Shown here: piece by piece, positions 1 to 11,500 of the stretch | Layout: each line of letters begins with the position of its first letter | How positions within the stretch are numbered: the stretch's first letter is position 1 | Assembly: GCF_016802725.1 (NCBI RefSeq) | Contig: NC_052673.1 | Location: forward strand, 19,399,656 to 19,463,655 | Direction: 5' to 3' | Source: Solenopsis invicta | Lineage: Eukaryota > Arthropoda > Insecta > Hymenoptera > Formicidae | Length of the DNA: 64,000 nt | Position numbers and translations under genes: made by a program | The notes under the pieces: generated by a model | What the model saw: the letters and a program-made list of their open reading frames with translations, nothing else | Database searches by the model: none | Told to the model about the DNA's origin: nothing

Positions 1-564
1 TGATTACGAAAGGGAAGATTTGATTACGCGATTCGATAGAATTATACGAGGCGAGCTTGATGGCGATTTACAGGTGTGAATTAATTTGACAAGCGTGCGC
101 CAGAGCATCGACGTGTATTTGATATTGAAAACTGTCAAAATTTATGATATGTATTGTACTGTTACTCCTAACTATTTTGTAATATTAACGTTTACTCCTT
201 CAATTATACAATATAATAATACTGATTGTAATGCGATTAACAAAGATTAAAATTTATGTTTGATTATATTTTTAGGTACTTTTTATTTTTTAAGTTTAGA
301 GTTTTAAAATATTTATATTGGAATTTTGCATATTTTTCCAAGTTTTGAATTTTTAAATTCACACGTTGTAGTTATAACACTTTTCGGAGAATCATGCAAA
401 TCTTTTAAAGGCTAACAATTTTAAATTATAATTTACATATGCAAACATTGTGACTTGTATGCGTCCTTGCACTTTGGAATTACGCTATATCATCCTTCAA
501 CAGTTGTGTACAGTTATGATTTAGCTATCATCACGGTTCATAATTAATCTATTATATATAGATT

Positions 565-599
<35 letters not shown>

Positions 600-2254
600 A
601 TGTAACACTAACAAATTATTTTTCTTTTGCGGTTACAGCGACGAAATGATCGCGAGGAAATCAGAAGGAGGCTCGCGATGGGACCTGATGCCGAAGATTT
701 GCGCGCTGAACGTGGACGAAAACCTAGTCTGCAGTCGCGTCTTCAGAGTGGTCCGTATAGATCTAAAATGTTATATTAAGTTTGCTCTATATATCAAATA
801 GTATCAGATAATAATGAAATAAACAAATGAATGCTTTATCTTTAAAGCAGCAATTCATCAAATTCTTAATAGATAGCAAACACACACACACACACACACG
901 TGAAAATTTTTATTTATAATATTTTTATTCGCACATGAAAAAAATACTTACATATACTGGACATTATTGATATTGTATATATCGATAGGAGCAAATGATT
1001 AAATAATATCACTGGCTAAATTTTCTTATACACATGTATATTTTCCGAGGAAAATATCAAGTATGAAATCACGAGAATACATTTGCCTTGCGCAGGAATG
1101 AATCTCCAGATTTGCTTCATGAACGAGACATCATCGGACACCGAGTCCCCGGGTTCTGAAAATGACACATCGCCCGGATCTACGCCTACGTCTCTTGGCT
1201 CGAAGCAACTCGGCGGAAAGCAGCAGGCACCGATAAGACCACAGATGTTGAGTCTTCCATCTTTTAGACTCGATGCAGGCGCAAACTCCATCCCGCCGGT
1301 CGACGAAGCCGATTTCTTCGCGCGGCAAGCTAGACTGCAAACCGAAGCGCGAATGGCTCTGGCACAGGCCAAGGAAATGGCACATATGCAAATGGAAGTG
1401 GAGAGGCAGAGGTTGAAACAAAGCCCCATCACAGAGATGGTGCGATGCAGCTTGGAAAAAGTAAGTAGAGTTTTAATTTGTTGATTAATCATAATTTGTA
1501 ATAGATAATGTAGATTTTATTTATAGAGTAGAAGAATTCTGGATGAAAAAAAGCCAAAGACAGAAATAAGCTATAAAACGTATGAACTTGAATATTTTAC
1601 GCTATTTTTATTAACTGATTATTAATGAAAAAAAAAAGAGAAGAATTAATATTAACACTCTGATGCAAATTCTGGAAAAATAAAAATTTAATATATGTAT
1701 ATAGAGTTTTCTTTCTTGTTTAGAGAACATTCATGAACTTTTGCATCTTGTATCTTTTCAGGTCGGTGTACAGCTGGGAGAAGACAGACGTAGATTGTCT
1801 CGTGTACTTCTCACGGAGTTGAATGTCGCACAACTGCAAGTAGTGGCGAATGACTTGCACGCGAGGATCGCCGCATTAAATGAGGCGCTCGTTGAAGGAC
1901 TGTTGAGGAGAGACGATTTGCATATGGAGCAAGATTCGATGCTCGTTGATGTGGAAGACCTTACTCGATACTTGTGAGTCCTCTGAGAGATTTATACGTA
2001 TAATCCAAAGACTTTATTGCCTTCTCTCATAAAAATAATAACAAAAATTTACATTGAAACAAAAAGAGTAATATACAATTATAATTTTGTTATGCAGAGG
2101 TGCCAAACAGGAATCGTTGAAGAAGAAACATCAAAACATGCAGCAGGGGGCAAATCGGAATCATCAGCAATCCTCTCCAGCTCTGGCAAAGCTGTCGATG
2201 AAACCGAAATTGACGCACTTGAATCGCGGCCTGGTTGCTTTTGTAAGAAAATAA
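1..2254 (+). CDS. Schip1: Schwannomin-interacting protein 1 homologue, 3' part
   Basis: Coding exons are <1..73, 639..750, 1096..1460, 1762..1973 and 2098..2254. All junctions are GT-AG and the phases agree, giving 305 visible residues with the 5' end outside the window. The family core begins GMNLQICFMNETSSDTES in exon 3, near the human form NNLQICF. It is followed by DEADFFARQARLQTEARMAL, a coiled coil, and the near-invariant DDLHMEQDSMLVDVEDLTR in exon 4. The last exon adds a basic tail ending GLVAFVRK. From family knowledge, Drosophila Schip1 works with Expanded and Tao in Hippo signalling, and the mammalian protein binds schwannomin/merlin and the axonal ankyrin scaffold. A first poly(A) signal candidate lies at 2443-2448. 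Family identity is secure. The upstream start, and whether an IQCJ-like N-terminus exists, cannot be seen. Confidence 0.93.
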
Positions 2255-3574
2255 TCCTTCGCCACGAGACTGCGCAGTCTCGTTGGAAATTAAACGTTGA
2301 GCGGAGAGGGGCACCACAGACTTTCAATTATAATACAAAGGCGACGAAAAGAAGTAAATTTTTCCTTTGAGAAAAGGAGAATTTGTTTTGTTTTGGAAGG
2401 TGAAAAGGAGGGAAGATGAAGAAACTTTCTTCGATAGACGAAAATAAAATTTTCATTAGGGGAAAAAAATGAAGAAAGCTTCTTCAAGAAAGAAGATGAA
2501 AGATCTCTTTTTCAAGAAAGGATGATAAGGAAACTTTTTCTCTCGAAAGGAAAAATTGTCAAACGTAAAAGGATGATTGCATCCCTCACGTGTGCTATAG
2601 AGGCCGTGGTGTCCACGAGAACTCTAAGAAAACGTAACGATTAGCTCTAATAAGGATAATAGAGGGAGAGCGGTAAATATTTATCCCCCAAATTTCCAAG
2701 AAAATTTCCAATTTTTACAGCTTCGTCGCGTGGTTAATCACGTGGAAATAGAAAGTTACGTATGTATGTACGTACTGCACAAGCGAGCAAAGCAACGATC
2801 TTTCGTTTGTACTTTCATTCGAGATTCTCCGTTTCTTTCTCTTCATCTCCCTCTCGTCTCTACTCGCTCGGATTATGCCTCTAAGCTCAGATTATGTCCC
2901 ATGACATGCATGCATGTGTCTACGAATGTATCGATTATTATTCGCCTTTAAATAATAGCGTTTTATTAGTGAGAACGGCGTATCCCTTCTCTGTTGTACA
3001 TATAATAAAGATTTATATCAGATTATTGCCGTATCGAGATTTCACATGGTATTTAAAGAGCGCTTCGTTCCGGTCGTTCAAAGTAAGTCGTTCACGCGTG
3101 CGTTGATGTGATGTTAATATTTCGTAAATATTGTATTTCATAAATATGTTAATATATCGTATTAATTTAATTGCGTGTAGAGTATTTGAACAACAAATTT
3201 CTGTATCTTACGAATCCATCCGTAGATTTATGAATTCAATGAGCCCATAAATATTCGGATATGTATACCTTCGATAGCTTCGATAGATCTCTAAATCTAT
3301 TAATAAAAATCATCAGCTAACTAAACAAATACTTAACGTACAATTCGTCGTTTCACCCGGCTTGATTGCACGAAATATCAATGAAACGATAAACCAGTTT
3401 TCATCTATCGAAAACGACGAAAAGAGTCACTATACTTTCTTGAACACAATGCGCGCGCAAGGAAAAGTATAAGGAAGATAAACGCCAATGACAAAAGCAG
3501 AGAGCAATGACCGTGGAGAACAAAAATCGCGTTACATATCCAAATAGAAGATCTAGTATGCAAAAAGCGATTAA

Positions 3575-3577
<3 letters not shown>

Positions 3578-3636
<59 letters not shown>
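3578..3636. repeat. Mirrored (TG)n(AC)n microsatellite
   Basis: About 13 TG units run directly into about 16 AC units through a TGTGTACACA centre. The block is therefore almost perfectly self-complementary and could extrude as a cruciform or hairpin. This is read directly from the sequence. Confidence 0.95.
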
Positions 3637-3637
<1 letters not shown>

Positions 3638-6600
3638 TCCCACATATAGAGCAAAATTGTGAAAACGTAATCGGATAGAGATATTTCATCGAGTGTACTG
3701 CATCACCAATTTACTCGTATGTAGAATCATCCCAAAACGATTTGGAATTCAAAATTAAAATTCTTCATCAATATAGATTACTCGACTCTTGCATTGTGTT
3801 ATTTTTGCATGCTGGTCTCACATGATCTCATTCATACGCAAGACTTCAAATGTAACCGAAATAAATTTTAATGAATCTAAGCTGCAGTTAGTTTCGTTTC
3901 TTAGATCCTCATCCTTAGTTAAAACAGAATTACTTAAACTCGAAATAATTTTTAAACAGAATAAATATTTAATGCTCTGAAAATAATTTGGATTTTTAAA
4001 TCCCTGATCGATACCCAAGTAAATTTGCGAAATAAATATATTTCAATTTTATTATTTATCATTCACACATTTTAGAATTTATTCATTATCAGTTCTAATG
4101 CGAATCTATAATCCATGCGTGTGTTCTGGGAGAAACAAGGTCTTTGACAAATTGCTTTCGCAAATGAGATTGAGCATATCCGGTTTGCCAACACTTTTTT
4201 CAAAAATGTCGTAATTATTCAATTAAAATGAGACAGCTTTATCGAAGAAAAAGATACGACATGGTTTATAATTCTTGATTGCGTACTTGATTGGAGACAT
4301 TTCCTCAAAATTTACTCTCGATTACGATAATGTTATAAGATTGTGTCAGTACAGTCATAGAACGGACATTCGATTAATTCTACGGGACGAATTCTCCCGT
4401 CCATTAACGAAAACAAAGACAGCTTTTAAGCCGATATAGTGTAGCACAATTAAAAAAAAAAAAAAAATCTGGAAAGAATTCCTTTGAAATATGATTATCG
4501 CAAAAAATTGGACTCAAGGTTGCGCAGTCGATAGTAATAAAAATATCAAAAAGGCCCACATATTATCTACAAAATACTTTTAATCGTAATATTAATTAAT
4601 AATATACAGATTGTAAATAACTAAACAATAAAATATGCTGTAACAAGTTTTTCCTCTTCTTCCCCTCTTTCTCTCTCACACTCACACTCACACTTTCATT
4701 TTCATTCTCACACTCTTTTTCTTCTTCTCATTGTTAATTTTCTTCTAGTTTCGCCCTCATCGAGGACTGAAACAATGAAGAAGGCACGGGGCAGTACATC
4801 GGATGGTGTTTTCTTTCGATTTCAATATGCACCTTTCTTTTCCTCTCCCTTGTATTTTTTATTTCGATTACTACCACGACAACGAGAAGCTTTCGATAAC
4901 TTCTCGCTCATTCTCACTGCTTCGTTAAATCAAAAGGATGGATAGGGAGGAGCACCATTTGAAGGACGTCTCGCAAAGTTCTTGGAGTCACACTTACATC
5001 GACAATGTTTTACAATTAGTTAACTAACTCCAGGGAGAGAGGAGTTGACGACTCTCCATTCTCCATTTTCTTCTAATTGTAGATGGAAAAAGAGAATTTA
5101 ATTCAAGTTTGCTGTAATAGATGTCGAGCCTTGTACAACTTATTTCTACTGCACTTATTTCCTCTTTGTTGCTTAATTCGAGTCTAATCATTGATTTTCT
5201 TTCTCGCTATCATCCATAAATCAAAATCAATTGAAATGTATTCTCTCTCTCTCTCTTTCTCTGGAAAAAAACTTTCTAGAAACATAAATTGACCACTTTC
5301 TCTAGATTCTATCTTTAGAGAACAAAGACGGAATATAATTATTCGTTTAAGTGTGACTAATGTCTGTAAATTCAATTTATGAAGAAGGAGAATCTAGTTA
5401 ACCATAGTTAGGTAACGTGTCGATGTCGGTTCTCGATACAGCTCTTTTCGACGAGTCTTAGCGCGGTACAAAGCCTCGCATAGATATTTTGAAAAGAACA
5501 CAGACGGCAATGACGCGTTAATAATAAACCTAAGATGGTTCCTAATGTCGCTTCTAATTTTCCATTCGTTTCTTATTTATCGCTTCCTTCGTTGCCAAAA
5601 ATGACCAGCAAGCCGTATGGCACCACGATGAAGCTTCTAAGCCTCTCGATTATGCATGATTTTCTTTCTTAGTTTATCCTCTCTTAGCGTCTTTTTTTCT
5701 TTTTACCCTTCTATCTATATTTTCGTCAGGGATACAGCGGACGTCATTAGCTCGTGTATCATTGTAATAAAAATTTCTTAACTTACAGTCGTAATCGTTA
5801 TCTCTACTATACAAGCTGGCACTCGCCGCTGTCTACTCGTATACTCCCTACACGCGCCATACGCTGGTCAATTTTACAATATTGCTTCTTCTTCGCGCAA
5901 TGTCCGCGAAACCGATTCACATGCCAGACTTGAATGAAAACGTTGATTCTCCGACGCGTGTTTAGTTATTTACACCTTCTCTTAAAAAATGTAATTTTAC
6001 CCACAGAAGCACTTCGAATATCAAACGTTGAATAAACCCGCTCTAAGACGCAAGTTACGTTAAAAGCAAGACTTCTGCGCGTATGTATCTACTGACACAC
6101 ATTTTCAGAGAACATATTCTATATATGTATACATAAAACAATTTCAAAATACTATATTCTTTACTATACGTTTCCAAAATTTCGGTTTAAAGCATTCAAA
6201 AAATGCCTTAAGCTAAAAGTCTCCATCAAGGTTCGTCGTTAAACATTATCAAAGGCAGTAAGAAATGTGCGTATAAAGTCGAGTATAGTTCCAATCAGGA
6301 AATTCGATCATCCTTCGAAAGAATATTCTACAGTCTATCGCGAGTATCATGAATAATGTACAAAAAGATTATTACACTATTTTAGCATCGTTCTCACGAT
6401 AAAACAATCTAGCAATTCCGAAGAACACAGCGCATCTCTCTCTGGTTCCGTGTTATCGTTATTCTGGGAACGACAATTTAGAGCGCGAAAAGAGATTGTG
6501 GGCACGGCGTCCTACCTTTTTATCCTCCTTTCCGTACCATATTCGTCTATCACCCGGTATATAAGTAACCCTGTTTTTGTCTCCAGCGATTCTCCAACTT

Positions 6601-7167
6601 GCTTTTCACTTTCTCTTAGCTGCAAACAGTAACACTACGATCGCAATCGTTATTTCGATTACTTTCGATTTAGGAAAATTATTGACAGTCTACTTCGGTC
6701 ATCAGATGCGCAGAGAAAATTGCGAGGTCGTGGTAATTTGTTACAGCCCGTGATATCTACTGATGTCACTATCGAAGGAAGCGGGATATCAGATCGTGAG
6801 CGAAATCTTTTGAGAATCGCCAATATTAGCGTCTTTAAAGATCACTTGCCCATACTGGCGTTCGCTGGCAACGTAGCGGATCGTTGTTGCACCGATAAAT
6901 ATGGCTTCAAGGTCGACCTTGTAGATTCCCTAGAAAGAAAATTGTTGTCACGTACATATCTGCCGTTTATACATCGTTTGATCAAAAACACAAGTAAAAA
7001 ATCGTCGCTGAAAAATAGTTAAAGCTGTAGAAGCATTGATAGCACGACAATTGAATGGTACGCAGATTGTAAAGTGGTGCAGCTGATTTAATGAACTGTA
7101 ATAAACGTCGAAAGTGCAAATTTCGTCGTGCAATAAAACATCTACATGCCATTTTTAACGCACGCAT

Positions 7168-7370
<203 letters not shown>

Positions 7371-7590
7371 TATATCGTTTCTCATTAATATTTTTCCAAG
7401 TTCGATTTAACTCAATCAGTTTGATCAATTTTAATCGCATCACTCACATTAATAAGTTATCAATATCATGCATTTATACACAAATATATACACAAAATTG
7501 GTGCAAAGGAATTGTATCTTTCTTTTCAATTGACAAATTTCACATAATGGATGACTAATCTAGAAAATATAATTTTTCGTGATACTAACG

Positions 7591-7740
7591 CGGTTTTTCA
7601 TTATCCGGTTAACTTGTGATTAAGCTTAACCTGATGTTTTAACCAATGAGCTTCACCTATGGCATCATTATGAGTGAATCTCATTGGATAAAACATCAGG
7701 TTAAGTTTAACCACAAGTTAACCGGATAACGAAAAACCGG
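7591..7740. mobile_element. Hairpin MITE-like inverted repeat
   Basis: Two arms of about 58 bp are nearly perfect reverse complements. The left arm starts CGGTTTTTCATTATCCGG and the right arm ends CCGGATAACGAAAAACCG; they are separated by about 30 nt. Both arms carry GGTTAACTTGTG and AACCTGATGTTTTA blocks. No coding capacity. The structure is typical of non-autonomous foldback/MITE insertions. Confidence 0.8.
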
Positions 7741-8290
7741 GCCTAAAGATAACAATAAGCTATGGTATAAGACATTTTCCCAGTAGTAATCTTGATTAAA
7801 TAAAAATAATAAAATTTTAAAATAAATAAATATAGAGTTAGCGTGTTTAAACTGTTAAAAAAAAGATTAAAACTTTTTACGTAAATTAATGATAAATACT
7901 ACAATATACATTAAATAATAATATTAAATAAAAAAATCAAATAGCAAGAACTGCTCGTTATTCAAAAACAACAATTAATTCGATGTTAAAAACACATCAA
8001 ATATATAATATTTAAGATTAAATTAACGGATTACGTAATGTTACATTTGTAAGAAAAACTTTGTAACACATGACGTAAAGTAATTGTAATTTCACCTTAA
8101 ATATTAAATGATACATTTTTTATACAAACATCAAATTAATTGTTTTTGCGCACCATTTATCGAGTTGAGTTCGTTTCTTTCATGCTTATTTTAATAATAA
8201 TAATACTTGATTTGCATTATATTTTTCTACTCCATCGAATGACGATCATTAAAAGCGAAAGGGAAGCAATATTTGAAACGATTGGAAAGT

Positions 8291-8461
8291 GGAGGAAAAA
8301 AAGAGGAAGAAAAAGGAGGAGGAGGGGGGAAAGGGAAAGGGAAAGGAGGAAAAGGGAGGAAGAGGAAGAGAACAAGAAAGAAAAGGAAGATGAGGAGGAA
8401 AAGAAGAAAAAGAGGAAGTAGAAGAAGTAGAAGAAGAAGAAGAAGAAGAAGAAGAAGAAAG
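8291..8461. repeat. Homopurine (GA-rich) tract
   Basis: 171 nt with only four pyrimidines (8373, 8391, 8419, 8428), including an 82-nt pure purine run at 8291-8372 and an (AAG)n end. It lies 110 bp beyond the ROCK stop codon. If the ROCK transcript extends this far, its 3'UTR would carry a long CU-rich polypyrimidine tract. The frames through it are low-complexity artefacts. Confidence 0.93.
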
Positions 8462-8570
8462 TTGAAAGAAAAATCAAACGAGTCTAACCTCTCTACACCC
8501 ACATCATGCGACGCCACAAAATAAGAGAGCTACTTAGTCCCCGCTCACGTCGAGCAGCAGCACGGCTACG

Positions 8571-11500
8571 CTACCTTGGCGAGACGCGCTGTCCCGTGCC
8601 ATCCACGTGCGAGTTGGCCTTGTAGCCGCATTTCTGAACGCGCCTGGACAGCCGCGAGACCCAATACTTTTGATCCTCGGGATTCGCCGCGAGCAACAGT
8701 AGCTCACGGGCGCTGTTCGGATCGTAGTGCAACTTACACGGGGCTATGGCATCTTCCTTCTTATCCAAGTGCTCCTTGTGAACCTTAATGCGGCATCCTG
8801 TGCACAACAATATAAAGTTCGTCTTATATATTATATGTATATAAATAAAAATATAAGAATAAGATATTATGACAGATCGATCGCGCACTTCGGCATTCGA
8901 GGGCCGGTGAAGGTCGAAACATGTGCCAGAGTTGCTTTGAACAGACTTCGCAGGTCGTCGGCATGTGATAAGATATTGACACAAACTCGTGGCCCTTGAG
9001 CGATTGGGTGCCGGGTTTGTCTGTGAGCTGTGGTAAATCCACTCCAGGCAGTGTATTTCCCTCGTCTCCAGGTCGCCTGGCTTCCCCTTCACCAGCATAC
9101 AATAACTGTATACAGTATTAATTGGATTAATTTGTGAACAATGCTAATTGTGTGCGCGTGTACAGAGAATAGATACCTGAAATATTCTCGGTATATCTTT
9201 GGCATTGGCTCGGATAACATCACCCTGAGTAACAGATCTAACGTGGAAGACTTTATTCAAGTCTAATATCAAAACCGGATCAGCGTTCATTTTGTCATTT
9301 TCGCTGTTGTAGAAAATGATCTTCTTGGAGGAAACAACGACGTATTGCTTTTTCCAACCGTGTCGCTTAATATTCTGCTTATTTGGCACATTTAACCAAC
9401 CTTCCAATCTCATCGTACCATGTTCGGACAGAACAGAGTCTTCACCATCGTCATTCTCTATAGACGAGACACTTGCAGTTTCCGAATTGAGCGACGCGAT
9501 TTTCATCTGCAACGTTTCTATTTCCGAATCTTTCGAGTCGAGTTCCATCTGCAATCTCAACTTGGCCTGATTCTCTTCCACGAGTTGTGCCTAAAGGAAA
9601 AAAATTTTTTTTCTTAATAAATTTACACAAGCAATTGCATACAATTATTGCGTTCTAGACTCGATACGAGCAACGATACGTCGCTTACTTGCAAATCCTG
9701 TAAATCTTTCTGCCATTTAGCTGCCAGCTGTCCATATTTTTCCCTCTCTTGAGTGAGTTCTTGTTGCAGGCGTCTGCAATCTTTCTCCTTTTTCCTCAGA
9801 TCTGCAGCAGAAGCCTTATTCTTATTCTTCCCGCTTGACGAAAGATCCTTCCGATTCATAATCTCGGCCAACTTGTTGACCGCCTGCTGCTTCAGCAGTT
9901 GCTCGGTCTTGAGTTTACTGCTCAGCTTTTCAATTTCTTCCACATTGGACTGCGCTTTACCAAGTTGTTCCTGCAATTCTTTATATCGTTTGCCCAAGTC
10001 TTCTTTTTCCTTTAGAGCTTGATCGACCGATTTCTTGAATTCACTCTCATTCTCCTTAAGTCTGTTTATGATCTGTTCCTTTGCGCTTAGTTCCTGATGA
10101 TGCTTTGTTATCCCATCTTTATATTCCAGCTCTTTCATGGTTCTCTCTTTCTCCAAGTCCGCCACAGTCTCCTCGGCTATGGATCTAGCCAGAGCTTCGC
10201 TGTCTCCGCGCGCTAACGACAATTGCAGTTGATGGACCAGAGAACTACGTTCTTCTTCCAATTCTTGTTGCGACCTCATTTTTTCGTCCAACTCCTCGCG
10301 CAACTCTTGCGTCTGTGTTTTGTATAGAGTCTGGAAAAAAAAAATCGAAACCTACAACTCTCCCTGAAAAGTTTTCAAGTTGCGCCAATTTTTCATCTTT
10401 GCATCTTTGAATCGTTACCGTACCACTCGTTTAACATTTTTCACTCGTATTCCTTTATTATCATATAATATGTAATTAAAAAATCGCATTTTGTTATTTA
10501 CCGAGAAATAAGCTTCGGCTTCCAATTGCTCCTGCAATTCTTTCGTCTGCAATTGATCGACGTTTCTCTGTGTCTTCAAATGATGTAACTCCTCTTCTAT
10601 TTGCCGCTTAGCTTCTCTCAATTGAGCAACTTCTCCGACTAATTGTTGCTCGCGAGCGCGAAGCCTGCCGGCTTCAGACGTTTGCTGGCCTAATTCGGTC
10701 TGTAGAACGTTCCTTTTTTGTTGCTCCTGCTCAACTTGGCCCTGCAGAACTTTGCCTTTTTCCATTTCTTGCCTATGTTCGCCCTCTAATTTCTGCAACC
10801 GTTGCTGTATCTGTCTGTAATCGACAGAGAGCATCGACGTCTGACGTTCTTTTTCCTGCGCAAGTAATTCCGCACGTTGTCTTCCACTTTTCTCCTCGTT
10901 TAGTTTTGCTTGTAGAGCTATTTAATAAATTAATATGTACAATTGTAAATAACAATGTACAATGTCTTAATATCTTTAAATTCATAAATAGAAAGTAGAG
11001 AGAATGAATACATACGTAAATATAGATATGCCAAATTACAAAAATACGCAGCAATAATAAAAAGATAAAGAAACGATTAGCCTGATGCAAAAATTCAGTA
11101 TTTACAATACATTTGGTATTTATATGTAAAATAACGTAATAAATATACATTACAAGGAAAAAAAGGTGTGAATTCATAAATCACGATCAGTACCCGGTAT
11201 TACCTTTGAAAATTCCATTCTTTTGCCCTGCATTGCACGGACAAAATAAAACGCACTTAATTAAAAAAAGCAATGCCTCTATTTTCATGTCAACTTGAAG
11301 CAAGTACCTTTGACAACTTCCAGATTGGCTTCCTCCTTGGAAAGAATGCGCGAACGTTCCGTTTCTTGATGCGCTACAACTTCTTGATTGTACCTGGCTT
11401 GCGCAGCTTTTAATTCCAAGGTTAAACTAGCAGCTTCTTTCTCCAACGCGGAAACTCTTTCGGTTAGTTGTCTATTGTCTAGAGTAGCCTTCTCTTCCTT

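Noticed and set aside
6633..7022. Open frame ending LIKNTSKKSSLKNS
   Set aside because: No ATG in the frame, no recognised homology and no clear splice partner; kept only as a low-interest observation.
8140..8524. Lys/Arg/Glu-rich and Phe/Leu/Ser-rich frames
   Set aside because: Produced by the homopurine tract and its complement; no start context or domain.
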